A stretch of DNA of 64,000 bases from Comamonadaceae bacterium (GCA_947381325.1 CANCUP010000002.1:1-64000), one strand, 5' to 3'; positions 21,558 to 31,388 are shown, counted from the first letter of the stretch. A program made the numbers and translations. The notes: generated from the sequence alone by a model not told the origin.

Positions 21558-21620
21558 GCAGCATTGTAGAATCTGCCGAGTTTTTCAACGTCTTTGCGCG
21601 TCTTTTACCAAAGCACCTCT

Positions 21621-22247
21621 ATGAAATTGTTTGCCTCTTTGCTGATCGCTGCCGCCTTGGTGGCTCCTGTTGTGTCTGCACACGCCAACGAACCCGCCAA
21701 AGCCGCCAAGCCAGACTTGGCCAAAGGCGAAGCCAGCTTCACAGCCGTGTGCGCGGCCTGCCACGGTGCCGATGGCAACTCGGGCACTCCCGTCAACCCC
21801 AAGCTGGCCCAGCAGCACCCTGAGTACATCGTCAAGCAACTGCAAGAGTTCAAATCAGGCAAGCGAGCCAATGCCATCATGAGCGGCATGGCAGCAGCCC
21901 TCAGCGATGACGACATGAAGAACATCGCCGCTTGGGTGGGTTCCAAAAAAGCCAAAACCGGCTTTGCCAAAGACAAAGAGTTGGTCACCCTGGGTGAACG
22001 CATTTACCGTGGTGGCATTGCCGACCGTCAAATTGCGGCTTGCGCTGGTTGCCACACGCCCAACGGTGCGGGTATTCCTTCGCAGTACCCCCGTCTGTCA
22101 GGTCAGCATGCTGAATACACCGCCGCCCAACTGACGGCGTTCCGTGACGGCGTGCGCAAAAACAGCGTGCAAATGGCCCAAGTGGCCGCCAAGCTCAACG
22201 ACCGCGAAATCAAAGCCGTGGCCGACTACATGGCCGGTCTGCGTTGA
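21621..22247 (+). CDS. Diheme cytochrome c (cytochrome c4-like)
   Basis: Signal peptide; two heme motifs CAACHG and CAGCHT. Confidence 0.92.
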   Translation: MKLFASLLIAAALVAPVVSAHANEPAKAAKPDLAKGEASFTAVCAACHGADGNSGTPVNPKLAQQHPEYIVKQLQEFKSGKRANAIMSGMAAALSDDDMKNIAAWVGSKKAKTGFAKDKELVTLGERIYRGGIADRQIAACAGCHTPNGAGIPSQYPRLSGQHAEYTAAQLTAFRDGVRKNSVQMAQVAAKLNDREIKAVADYMAGLR

Positions 22248-22265
22248 TCTGACCCCTTGTGTGCA

Positions 22266-22294
22266 AAAAAGCTGGCCGTGTGCCAGCTTTTTTT
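22266..22294 (+). terminator. Rho-independent terminator after the cytochrome c4 gene
   Basis: AAAAAGCTGGC...GCCAGCTTTTTTT. Confidence 0.85.
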
Positions 22295-22405
22295 TGGGTT
22301 TTGAATTTGCACAACTTCCTTGGCCCACGTCTGGCCTTTGAGGCGCGGCGCTGCACCTTGGCGTCAAGCACCGCACAATGTCACGCTTGACCACCAGGAG
22401 ATACC

Positions 22406-23419
22406 GTGCAGCGCCACCTCTTTTCAGCCCACAGTGATTCAGGATTTATTCACCCCTACAGCAGCGAGATCACGCCACAGGCCGCGTATGTGAAGCGGCG
22501 AGACTGGTTGAAACAACTCACAGCGGGTGCAGGAGGCGCGGCCCTCGCTGCGTGGGCGGGTCGTGAGGCCTGGGCCCAATCCGCTGTGGCCAAGCCCGGC
22601 AAGCTCAGCCCTCTGGTGGGCGCGGTGAGTCGCCAAGCGGGGGGCACCACGATGGAGAAGGTCACGCCTTATGCCGATGCCAGCAGCTACAACAATTACT
22701 ACGAGTTCGGCACCGACAAAGCCGACCCGGCCAAATACGCCCACACCCTCAAGACCCAGCCCTGGCGTGTCGATATCGAAGGTTTGGTCAAAAAGCCGGG
22801 GCCCATCGATCTGGAAGAACTGCTCAAGGTCAGCCCCATGGAGGAGCGCATTTACCGTTTGCGCTGCGTGGAGGGGTGGTCGATGGTCATCCCCTGGGTG
22901 GGCTACTCCTTGTCCGAATTGATCAAACGTGTCGAGCCTTTGGGCAGCGCCAAGTATGTCGAGTTCATCACCCTGGCCGATCCCAAGACCATGCCGGGCG
23001 TGGCGTCACGTGTGCTGGATTGGCCTTATGTGGAAGGGCTGCGTCTGGACGAAGCCATGCATCCTTTGACCCTGTTGAGTTTTGGCATGTACGGCGAGGT
23101 GCTGCCCAACCAAAGCGGCGCGCCCGTGCGCTTGGTGGTGCCTTGGAAATATGGCTTCAAAAGTGCCAAGAGCTTGGTCAAGATCCGTTTTGTCGACAAG
23201 CAACCCATCAACTCTTGGGGCCGCTCAGCGCCTCAGGAGTACGGGTTTTATTCCAACGTCAATCCGACGGTGGACCACCCACGCTGGAGCCAAGCCACCG
23301 AGCGACGCATTGGTGAAGACGGCCTGTTCGCCAAGAAGCGCAAGACCTTGATGTTCAACGGTTACGAAGCGCAGGTGGGTCAGCTCTACAAGGGCATGGA
23401 CCTGGCTAAGTTTTTCTGA
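22406..23419 (+). CDS. msrP: Protein-methionine-sulfoxide reductase catalytic subunit MsrP (YedY)
   Basis: Tat-type N-terminus [43 protein letters not shown]. Confidence 0.94.
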   Translation: MQRHLFSAHSDSGFIHPYSSEITPQAAYVKRRDWLKQLTAGAGGAALAAWAGREAWAQSAVAKPGKLSPLVGAVSRQAGGTTMEKVTPYADASSYNNYYEFGTDKADPAKYAHTLKTQPWRVDIEGLVKKPGPIDLEELLKVSPMEERIYRLRCVEGWSMVIPWVGYSLSELIKRVEPLGSAKYVEFITLADPKTMPGVASRVLDWPYVEGLRLDEAMHPLTLLSFGMYGEVLPNQSGAPVRLVVPWKYGFKSAKSLVKIRFVDKQPINSWGRSAPQEYGFYSNVNPTVDHPRWSQATERRIGEDGLFAKKRKTLMFNGYEAQVGQLYKGMDLAKFF

Positions 23420-23433
23420 ACACGACGCGCGCT

Positions 23434-24054
23434 GTGTCCGTGACCCTGACCGTGCGCTCGGCCTTGCGTCACGCGGCGGCCAAGCCGCTGTTGGGCGGCG
23501 TGTTGGTGATGCCTTTTGCTTGGCTGCTGTGGGGCGCGCTCAACGATGCGCTGGGGGCCAACCCCGCCGAATACCTGATCCGCTCTTCGGGCGACTGGAC
23601 CTTGCGTGCCTTGTGCCTGGCACTGGCCGTGACCCCCTTGCGTGTGAGCTTGGGGTGGCCCGAGCTGGCGCGTTTTCGCCGCATGCTGGGGCTCACGGTG
23701 TATGGCTATGCGCTGCTGCACCTGCTGTGTTACAGCTGGCTCGATATGGGCTTTGAGTGGGGCGACATCGCCCTTGACATTGCCAAGCGCCCGTTCATTT
23801 GGATGGGCTTTTCAGGCTTTGTGTTGCTCACGCCCTTGGCGGCCACGTCGTTCAATGCGGCCATTCGGCGTTTAGGGGCCAAGCGCTGGCAAACTTTGCA
23901 CAAGGCGGTCTACTGGGTGGCTGGCTTGGCGGTATTGCACTTTTACTGGATGCGTGCGGGCAAGCACAACTTTGCCGAGGTGTGGGTGTATGGCGGCGTG
24001 CTGGCTGGATTGCTGGGCTGGCGCTTGGTGCGCAGATTCAAGCGCACCACTTAA
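23434..24054 (+). CDS. msrQ: Heme-binding subunit MsrQ (YedZ)
   Basis: Multi-TM; YLIRSSGDWTLRALCLALAVTPLR; WQTLHKAVYWVAGLAVLHFYWM; follows msrP; GTG start. Confidence 0.92.
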   Translation: MSVTLTVRSALRHAAAKPLLGGVLVMPFAWLLWGALNDALGANPAEYLIRSSGDWTLRALCLALAVTPLRVSLGWPELARFRRMLGLTVYGYALLHLLCYSWLDMGFEWGDIALDIAKRPFIWMGFSGFVLLTPLAATSFNAAIRRLGAKRWQTLHKAVYWVAGLAVLHFYWMRAGKHNFAEVWVYGGVLAGLLGWRLVRRFKRTT

Positions 24055-24168
24055 AGATTTGAAGTCAACCAATTTCGGGCTCAGTCAAGAGGTGCGTCAC
24101 ACTTCAGGCTGTGAGTGGCCATTTTTGCTAGTATCCACAAGCCTGCTGTTTGCAAGAGCGAGGAATTT

Positions 24169-24390
24169 ATGACGACCATCGATATTGCAGCGATGCCTGC
24201 ATCAGAAAAGCTCAAGCTGATGGAGGCGCTTTGGGACTCCCTCTGCGTGAGTTCGGAAGGTGATTTTGAATCCCCCGCATGGCATGAGAAGGCCTTGAAG
24301 GATGCCGAACAGGCGCTGGCTGCGGGTGTGGCGACTATGGTTGACTGGGACCAAGCCAAGGATCATCTGCGCGCTCGCAAACAAGCGTGA
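24169..24390 (+). CDS. Addiction module antitoxin (putative addiction module component family)
   Basis: MTTIDIAAMPASEKLKLMEALWDSL...PAWHEKALKDAEQALAAGVATMVDWDQAKDHLR; typical of the TIGR02574/Pfam Unstab_antitox type; ends overlapping the toxin start. Confidence 0.85.
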   Translation: MTTIDIAAMPASEKLKLMEALWDSLCVSSEGDFESPAWHEKALKDAEQALAAGVATMVDWDQAKDHLRARKQA

Positions 24391-24683
24391 AAATCCGCCT
24401 ACTTTCCCTCGCAATTGACGACCTTCGCGCAGGTTCTCGCTTTTACGAAAGCCAGCAAACGGGGCTTGGTGACTATTTTCTTGACGCGCTGTTCTCAGAC
24501 ATTGATTCGTTGCTGTTGTACGCAGGCGTTCACCAAAAGGTGTTCGGCTACCACCGCGCGCTTTCTAAACGGTTTCCCTACGCGATCTACTACCGTGTCG
24601 GTGTAGAGGAGGTGCAAGTTTGGCGTGTGCTCGACTGTCGCCAGAACCCCACTTCCATCAAGCAAAGGCTTCAACGAGATTGA
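24387..24683 (+). CDS. RelE/ParE family toxin
   Basis: LAIDDLRAGSRFYESQQTGLGDYFLDALFSDIDSL...LSKRFPYAIYYRV...VWRVLDCRQNP; overlaps the antitoxin gene by 4 nt. Confidence 0.87.
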   Translation: MKIRLLSLAIDDLRAGSRFYESQQTGLGDYFLDALFSDIDSLLLYAGVHQKVFGYHRALSKRFPYAIYYRVGVEEVQVWRVLDCRQNPTSIKQRLQRD

Positions 24684-24727
24684 GCGACGCAGTTCGCTTG
24701 GCGAGGCCAAACAACCTACAAACGCAT

Positions 24728-26026
24728 TCAGTCAGTGAGGTCTTTGACTTGACCGACCAAGCGCTCCAGAGCCATTTGCTCAGCGGCTGACTCGCGGCGG
24801 CGAATCACATGGGCCTGGGTGCCGTCGACCAACACTTCCGCTGCACGTCCACGGGTGTTGTAGTTGCTGGCCATGGCCATGCAGTAGGCGCCGGTAGAGA
24901 GCACGGCCAACACATCACCGGCCTGCACCACCAATTGGCGGTCACGACCGAGCCAGTCGCCGCTTTCGCAAATTGGGCCGACCACGTCGTAGCACACGCT
25001 GTCACCCGCGCGGGGTGCGAGTGGCACGATTTGGTGGAAGGCCTCGTACATGGCGGGACGGGGCAAGTCGTTCATGGCAGCGTCGACGATGCAAAAGTTT
25101 TTCTGCTCGCCGGGCTTGAGGTAGAGCACCTCGGTCAGGCACACCCCGGCATTGCCCACCAGCGAGCGACCGGGTTCGATCATCAGTTGGCGCTGACCAT
25201 AGCCACGTGCATCGAGCTTGGCGAGCAGTTGCGCCCACAGCGCATCGGCGGCGGGCGGAGTGTCGCCGTTGTAGTTGATGCCCAAGCCACCGCCAAAGTC
25301 GATGTGGGCAATGGCAATGCCTGCGGCTTCGATGGCGTCCACCAAATCGAGCACGCGGTCCATTGCATCCAGGTAGGGCGTCGCCTCGGTGATTTGCGAG
25401 CCAATGTGGCAGTCAATGCCCACCACCTGCAAACCTGGCAGTGACGCGGCGCGCTGGTAGGTGCGCAAGGCTTGCTCGTGGGCGACGCCAAATTTGTTGC
25501 CCTTGAGTCCGGTGGAGATGTAGGGGTGGGTCTTGGCGTCCACATTGGGGTTGACGCGGATGCTCACGGGCGCGCGCAGGCCCATGGCGTGTGCCACCTC
25601 GCTCAAAACTTCCAGTTCGGCATCGCTCTCGACGTTGAAGCAGGCGATGCCCGCTTGCAGGGCTTGGCGCATTTCGGCGCGGGTTTTGCCCACCCCTGAA
25701 AAAATGACTTTGCGCGGGTCGCCACCGGCGGCGATGACGCGTTCCAACTCGCCGCCCGAGACGATGTCAAAGCCACAGCCGGCCTGTGCAAACACTTGCA
25801 GCACACCCAAGGACGAGTTGGCTTTCATGGCGTAGCAGATGCGGGCCTTGCGCCCAGCAAAGCCACGTTGATAAGCGGCCAGTGCGCTCAGCATGGCGGC
25901 TTTGGAGTAAACAAACAAGGGCGTGCCGTGCTGCGCGGCCAGGTCGGCCAGTTTCACGCCTTCTAGGTAAAGGGCATTGTGTTGGGTGGCCACAAAGGGG
26001 GCGCCGGCAAGCGAGGGGTGTGACAT
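24728..26026 (-). CDS. lysA: Diaminopimelate decarboxylase
   Basis: ICYAMKANSSLGVLQVFA (PLP lysine); CESGDWLGRDR. Confidence 0.96.
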   Translation of the reverse strand: MSHPSLAGAPFVATQHNALYLEGVKLADLAAQHGTPLFVYSKAAMLSALAAYQRGFAGRKARICYAMKANSSLGVLQVFAQAGCGFDIVSGGELERVIAAGGDPRKVIFSGVGKTRAEMRQALQAGIACFNVESDAELEVLSEVAHAMGLRAPVSIRVNPNVDAKTHPYISTGLKGNKFGVAHEQALRTYQRAASLPGLQVVGIDCHIGSQITEATPYLDAMDRVLDLVDAIEAAGIAIAHIDFGGGLGINYNGDTPPAADALWAQLLAKLDARGYGQRQLMIEPGRSLVGNAGVCLTEVLYLKPGEQKNFCIVDAAMNDLPRPAMYEAFHQIVPLAPRAGDSVCYDVVGPICESGDWLGRDRQLVVQAGDVLAVLSTGAYCMAMASNYNTRGRAAEVLVDGTQAHVIRRRESAAEQMALERLVGQVKDLTD

Positions 26027-26055
26027 CGAACAGCTCGTGAAAGAAAACAGAAAAA

Positions 26056-26313
26056 TCAGCGGCCCGATGACGCGGGGCTGACCGGTGCCGAGGCGGCAGG
26101 CGTGGGGGATGGCGCGCTGGACGCCGCGCCACCGGGCAACTGGCGGCGCACGATCTCGGGCAAGGTGGCGCGTTGTTGAAACTCGGGGTCGTTGGGCAAT
26201 TGCAGCGGCCCTTTTTGACCGCAGGCTACCAACAGCACCACAGCGCCTGCAATGGCGGCCACACGGCCACCAAGGGCACTGGCCCTGACTAGAATCTTTT
26301 GCTCAATACCCAT
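26056..26313 (-). CDS. LPS translocon maturation chaperone LptM-like lipoprotein (YifL family)
   Basis: Lipobox [14 protein letters not shown]; upstream of lysA. Confidence 0.82.
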   Translation of the reverse strand: MGIEQKILVRASALGGRVAAIAGAVVLLVACGQKGPLQLPNDPEFQQRATLPEIVRRQLPGGAASSAPSPTPAASAPVSPASSGR

Positions 26314-26326
26314 GGCGCAAATTGTA

Positions 26327-26656
26327 ATGACCGATCTTGAATTCTTGGACCACGCTGAACAACTCCTGCGCGCGGTGGAGCTGGCGTGTGACCGCATCAA
26401 CGACGAGAGCGACGCCGACATCGACAACCAGCGCACCGGCGGCATGATCACGCTGACCTTTGCCAACCGCAGCCAAATCATCATCAACCTGCAAAAGCCC
26501 TTGCATGAGGTGTGGTTGGCGGCGCGCTCAGGGGGTTATCACTTTCGCTTTGATGGCCAGCAATGGGCCGACACCAAAGGGCAGGGTGAGTTCTTTCAGC
26601 GTTTGACGCAAGACGCCACCACCCAATCGGGCATGACGCTCACCTTCACAGCCTAG
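26327..26656 (+). CDS. cyaY: Iron donor protein CyaY (frataxin)
   Basis: [61 protein letters not shown]. Confidence 0.95.
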   Translation: MTDLEFLDHAEQLLRAVELACDRINDESDADIDNQRTGGMITLTFANRSQIIINLQKPLHEVWLAARSGGYHFRFDGQQWADTKGQGEFFQRLTQDATTQSGMTLTFTA

Positions 26657-26707
26657 GCCGACCCGGCCGCTCGCAGGCGGTTTCGCCCACAGCTTGGCGC
26701 GAGACGC

Positions 26708-29077
26708 TCAGTTCTTGAACAAATCGAGGATGCGTTTTTTCTCGTCGTTGGCGGGCAACTCGCTGGGGCTTGATTTGCTCTCCAGCCCCAAGCTGCTCAC
26801 CCCACCGCCACGGCTGTATTCGCTGTAGAACCACTCTCCGCCTTCATGCGTGAGGCCGGCAGGTGGTGTGGGTTCGGCAACGGGCACGTTTTGCAGGGCG
26901 TGCTGCATGTAGCTGATCCACACCGGCAAGCTCAGGCCGCCACCGGTTTCGCGGTCACCCAGCTTGCGTGGCGTGTCGTAGCCAATCCAGGTCACGGCGG
27001 TGAGCGTGGGGTGGTAGCCCGCAAACCAGGCGTCCATGGAGTCGTTGGTGGTGCCTGTCTTGCCATAAATGTCGGGCCGCTTCAAGGTGGCTTGGGCGCG
27101 TGCGGCGGTGCCTGAGCGGGTGACCTCTTGCAACAAGCTGGTCATCACAAACGCGTTGCGCGCGTCGATGCCGCGCACCGACTCGTCCAACTCGGGCGGT
27201 GTGAACTCAGACAACACCTTGCCCGTTTGGTCGGTGACTTTGCTGATCAGGAAAGGGTTGATGCGGTAGCCGCCATTGGCAAACACCGAATAGCCGGTGG
27301 CCATTTGCATGGGGGTGACCGAGCCCGCGCCCAGCGCCATGGTCAGGTAGGGCGGGTGTTTGTCGGCTTCAAACCCAAAGTGGGTGATCCACTGCTGCGC
27401 GTTTTGTGCGCCTACCGCTTGCAGCACGCGGATCGAGACCATGTTCTTTGACTTGGCCAAGCCTTTGCGCAAGGTCATGGGACCGTCGAAGGTGCCGTCG
27501 TAGTTTTTGGGCTCCCACGGTTGGCCGCCGGTCACGCTGGCGTCAAAAAACAGCGGCGCATCGTTGACCACGGTGGCGGGCGTGAAGCCCTTTTCCAGAG
27601 CCGCAGAGTAAATGAAAGGCTTGAAGCTGGAGCCCGGTTGGCGCCAGGCTTGGGTCACGTGGTTGAACTTGTTTTTGTCAAAGTCAAAGCCGCCCACCAG
27701 CGCATGGATGGCGCCATTGCGTGGGTCGACCGACACAAATGCGCCTTCGACTTCGGGCAGTTGGGTGATTTCCCACGCGCCTTTGGCAGTTTTGGTGACG
27801 CGAATCAAGGCGCCCGGGCGCAAGCGGATGTTGGGCGGTGCTTTGTCAGACAGGCCCGACTGCACCGGCTGCAAGCCTTCGCCGGTGATCTCCAACACCT
27901 CGCTGTTTTGCCGCACCGCACGCACCTTTTTCGGCCCGGCTTCTAGCACCACAGCGGCCAGCAAATCACCCTTGTCGCCTTGCTCGATCAAGGCGTCGTC
28001 GATGGCGTCTTCTTGTTCTGCCGGGTTACTGGGCAGCGTGATGAATTTTTCGGGGCCACGGTAGTGCTGGCGGCGCTCGTAGTCCATGATGCCGCGACGC
28101 AAGGCGTGGTAAGCCGATTGCTGGTCACTGGCGCGAATGGTGGTGTACACGTTGAGACCCCGGGTGTAAATGTCGGGTCCGTATTGCGCAAACATCAATT
28201 GGCGCGCCATCTCAGCCACGTATTCGGCATGGGTGTTTTGGCTGCTCATGGCGGTGCGAATTTTGAGCTCTTCTTGTTTGGCGGCGGCGGCTTCGGCTTT
28301 GGTGATGAAGCCGTTTTCTTCCATGCGCTCAATGATGTAGAGCTGGCGTGAGCGTGCCCGCTTGGGGTTGGCAATGGGGTTGTAGGCCGAAGGGGCCTTG
28401 GGCAAACCGGCGAGCATGGCGGCTTCTGCGATGGTGATGTTTTTCAGGGGCTTGCCAAAGTAGGCTTCGGAGGCTGCGGCAAAACCGTAGGCGCGGTTGC
28501 CCAAATAAATTTGGTTCAGGTAGATCTCAAAAATCTGGTCTTTGCTGAGTAGGTGCTCGAGCTTGGTGGTGAGCAAGATTTCGTAGATTTTTCGGGTGAA
28601 GGTTTTCTCAGACGACAGGTACACGTTGCGCGCCACCTGCATGGTGATGGTGGACGCGCCTTGGCTTTTGGCACGGCCCAAGTTGGCCAAGCTGGCGCGC
28701 AGCAAGCCGATGTAGTCCACACCGCCGTGTTGGTAAAAACGGGCATCTTCAATCGCCAGCACCGCGTCTTTCATGACCTTGGGAATGTCTTTGAAGGGTG
28801 TGAGGTTGCGCCGCTCTTCGCCAAACTCGCCAATCTGTGTGCCCTCGACGGAATAGACCCGCATCGACAGCTTGGGTCGGTAGTCCGACAAGTCGGTCAC
28901 ATCGGGCAATTGGGGATAGGCCATGGCCAGCGCCACGCCCACCAACAAGGCCACCACCACCAGACCAGCGGCGGCGATGCCAAAGGCCCACAGCAACAAC
29001 TGACCAGCCAGTGAGCGGGGCGCTGCGCCAGCAGCGGCGTGTTCTTGCGAACTTTCGGGGGGGTGCTTGTGGGCCAT
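26708..29077 (-). CDS. mrcA: Penicillin-binding protein 1A (transglycosylase/transpeptidase)
   Basis: AIEDARFYQHGGVDYIGLLRA; QGASTITMQVARN; RQPGSSFKPFIYSAALE; GKTGTTND. Confidence 0.95.
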   Translation of the reverse strand: MAHKHPPESSQEHAAAGAAPRSLAGQLLLWAFGIAAAGLVVVALLVGVALAMAYPQLPDVTDLSDYRPKLSMRVYSVEGTQIGEFGEERRNLTPFKDIPKVMKDAVLAIEDARFYQHGGVDYIGLLRASLANLGRAKSQGASTITMQVARNVYLSSEKTFTRKIYEILLTTKLEHLLSKDQIFEIYLNQIYLGNRAYGFAAASEAYFGKPLKNITIAEAAMLAGLPKAPSAYNPIANPKRARSRQLYIIERMEENGFITKAEAAAAKQEELKIRTAMSSQNTHAEYVAEMARQLMFAQYGPDIYTRGLNVYTTIRASDQQSAYHALRRGIMDYERRQHYRGPEKFITLPSNPAEQEDAIDDALIEQGDKGDLLAAVVLEAGPKKVRAVRQNSEVLEITGEGLQPVQSGLSDKAPPNIRLRPGALIRVTKTAKGAWEITQLPEVEGAFVSVDPRNGAIHALVGGFDFDKNKFNHVTQAWRQPGSSFKPFIYSAALEKGFTPATVVNDAPLFFDASVTGGQPWEPKNYDGTFDGPMTLRKGLAKSKNMVSIRVLQAVGAQNAQQWITHFGFEADKHPPYLTMALGAGSVTPMQMATGYSVFANGGYRINPFLISKVTDQTGKVLSEFTPPELDESVRGIDARNAFVMTSLLQEVTRSGTAARAQATLKRPDIYGKTGTTNDSMDAWFAGYHPTLTAVTWIGYDTPRKLGDRETGGGLSLPVWISYMQHALQNVPVAEPTPPAGLTHEGGEWFYSEYSRGGGVSSLGLESKSSPSELPANDEKKRILDLFKN

Positions 29078-29205
29078 ATATAGGGGGAATTATAAAAAAC
29101 GCGCCTTGATCAAAAAATCTCTGAGTCAAGCGCGTCAAAGCCCATACCTGGGGTGCTCAAAATCTGCGGGCTTTCACCCCCCCCCGTCTATTTAAAAGAG
29201 TCACC

Positions 29206-30402
29206 ATGCGTTTCCCGTCTTGGCTGCTGTCGCCTTCTCCAAAGCGTCAATGCGTGGCAGGACTGGATCTGAGCCCCCATGGGGCTTGGCTGGTGGTCTT
29301 GAATGGCAGCTTGTCAGGGGCTGAGACCGTGGATTGCTGTGAGTTGCTGGACCCGCCCGAGGGTTTGCTCCAGGGCGCTCAACTGCTGGACCCTTTTGCG
29401 CTGGGACATTGGCTCAAGCGCTGGTTGAACGACAAACACCTGTTTCCCGATGGGCTGTGCTTGGCCGTGGAAGATGCCTGGCTGACGCGCCAAGTGGTGA
29501 GCTTGTCCGCGCAGTTGTCCGAGCGAGATGTCGCTTTCCAACTGGCCGCCGAATTGCCGTTGGCAGAGTTTGCGCAGGCGTCTCCACTGTGTTGGGCCTA
29601 CACACCGTCAGCACCCCAGGGGAGGAACCCGTCAGCTGCTGTGCATGCCTATGCCTTGGCTTGGTTGGCGCAAGAACCCGTGCAAGCTTTGATCAGCTTG
29701 GCCAAAGCGGCGGGTATTCGCGCTTGGGTGGTGGAGCCTCGATCCGATGCCACCCATCGCCCTGAGCAACTGGCCAAGCATGTCTTGCGCCCTTCTGCGC
29801 CCGTGGCGAAAGCTGCGCAAGCCGCGTATGGCTTGGCTCTGTCGGCGTGGGCTGAGACGGGCATGAATTTTTTACCCCACCGGCGCTGGGCGCGGCAACG
29901 TCGTCAACGCGCTTGGCTGCAGCGCCTGAGTTGGATGCTGGCCCTGGGTGTGAGCCTGGGTGGTGTGGCGACCGCTTGGTTGGCCTATGGGGCACAGTTG
30001 CAACCAGCCCTTGTGGCGGATCAAGCGCTGATTGCTGAGCGTTTAGCCCGGGCGCGTGACACCCAGCAATCCTTGCAAGCGACGCATAAACAGTGGACGA
30101 CCCAATGGCAATGGGCGCAGGCGCAGCAAGCCCAGCAGCGCCAAACCGTCTTGTGGCACGCGGGCTTGGCCGATGCCGGTGTGTGGGTGTCGCAGCTGCG
30201 CCAGCACCAATCACACTGGGTGGTTCAGGGTGAAGCACTGGGCGCTGACCAGGTGCGGCAGTGGGCAGCCCAACTGGCGCAGCAACCGGTGTGGCAAAAC
30301 CCGCCTGAGGTGCACCAGTTGCAGTTCAAGCGCTCAGCTTCGAACGGCGGCGGCTGGGTTTGGCACTTTCGATTAGAAGCTGACCTGAAGGAGGCACGTT
30401 GA
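29206..30402 (+). CDS. Type IV pilus assembly PilM-PilN fusion-like protein
   Basis: N-terminal PilM-like VAGLDLSPHGAWLVVL...; then PilN-type MNFLPHRRWARQRRQRAWLQRLSWMLALGV TM segment at about aa 220; divergent from mrcA and followed by PilO/P and PilQ. Confidence 0.78.
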   Translation: MRFPSWLLSPSPKRQCVAGLDLSPHGAWLVVLNGSLSGAETVDCCELLDPPEGLLQGAQLLDPFALGHWLKRWLNDKHLFPDGLCLAVEDAWLTRQVVSLSAQLSERDVAFQLAAELPLAEFAQASPLCWAYTPSAPQGRNPSAAVHAYALAWLAQEPVQALISLAKAAGIRAWVVEPRSDATHRPEQLAKHVLRPSAPVAKAAQAAYGLALSAWAETGMNFLPHRRWARQRRQRAWLQRLSWMLALGVSLGGVATAWLAYGAQLQPALVADQALIAERLARARDTQQSLQATHKQWTTQWQWAQAQQAQQRQTVLWHAGLADAGVWVSQLRQHQSHWVVQGEALGADQVRQWAAQLAQQPVWQNPPEVHQLQFKRSASNGGGWVWHFRLEADLKEAR

Positions 30403-31388
30403 TGCGTGACCTGCACCAAGCCTTGTTGGGTGCATGGCGTGCCTGGGTGGCATGGGCCGACGCCAACCGCACGTCCTCGGGATGGGCCGCACTCTTTGTG
30501 GGCCTGCTGCTGACCCTGCCCTGGCTGCTGTCTGCGTTGCAAGATGTTGTGGCTGTGCAAGACAGCTTGGTGCAGTTGGCCCAGCAGCAGCACGAATTGC
30601 GGGTCTTGGAGGAGGGCAACATCGCGCTGGCGCGGCGGGTCAGCGCCGAGGCCACGCTGCCAACCATGCCCGACGGTGTGGCGCAGCTGACCCTGTCGGC
30701 CCATGCGCAGGGTTTGCAAACTTCGGGTGTGTCGGTCGGCAAACCTACCCCCGTGGTCACGTCTGATCGCATGAATGTGCAGCAAGTGCCGGTCAGCTTA
30801 CGGGTCCAAGGCGCTTGGGCAGATTGGCAGCATTGGATCGCCCGCTGGCCCGAGGCCTTGCCTGGCGTGAGCTTGACGGGGCTGGAGCTTCAAGCCCAAG
30901 CCAGTGGCGATGTGGTGGCTGACATGGCGCTGTGGGTGCTGCAACGCCCAGTCTCTTGGGCGGCTCAACAGCTGAGCGCCGAGCCGGGTGCTCCTGGGCT
31001 GCCACCGACGGGTTGGGCGCTGGATGCCTCAGCATGGGGTCGGGTGCAGCAGCAGTCGCTTCAGCACGCAAGCTTTGCGCCTTGGCGAGCCAGTGAATGG
31101 AACCGAAAGCGTCAGCCCCTTGAGTCGGTGGCGCGTGAGCAGGTGCACTACACCGGGCGCCTCGAACAAGCGGGGCGCCAAGTGGCTTTGTTGCGGGTGA
31201 CGCAACACGAGCAGGCGGCGCTGCCCGAGTTTCACACGGTGGGGGTGGGCGCTTATGTGGGGCACGACATGGGGCGCATTGAGGCCATCGAACCCCTGCA
31301 GTTGCGTCTGCGTGAGTTGGTGCGCGACGCCAACGGCGCATGGCGTGCACGGACCGTCTTCATGCCATTCAAGGAGGGTGGGCCATGA
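30402..31388 (+). CDS. Type IV pilus PilO-PilP fusion-like protein
   Basis: N-terminal TM plus coiled coil (PilO-like); C-terminal YTGRLEQAGRQVALLRV...HTVGVGAYVGHDMGRIEAIEPLQLRLRELVRD PilP-like; ATG overlaps the previous stop. Confidence 0.72.
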   Translation: MRDLHQALLGAWRAWVAWADANRTSSGWAALFVGLLLTLPWLLSALQDVVAVQDSLVQLAQQQHELRVLEEGNIALARRVSAEATLPTMPDGVAQLTLSAHAQGLQTSGVSVGKPTPVVTSDRMNVQQVPVSLRVQGAWADWQHWIARWPEALPGVSLTGLELQAQASGDVVADMALWVLQRPVSWAAQQLSAEPGAPGLPPTGWALDASAWGRVQQQSLQHASFAPWRASEWNRKRQPLESVAREQVHYTGRLEQAGRQVALLRVTQHEQAALPEFHTVGVGAYVGHDMGRIEAIEPLQLRLRELVRDANGAWRARTVFMPFKEGGP

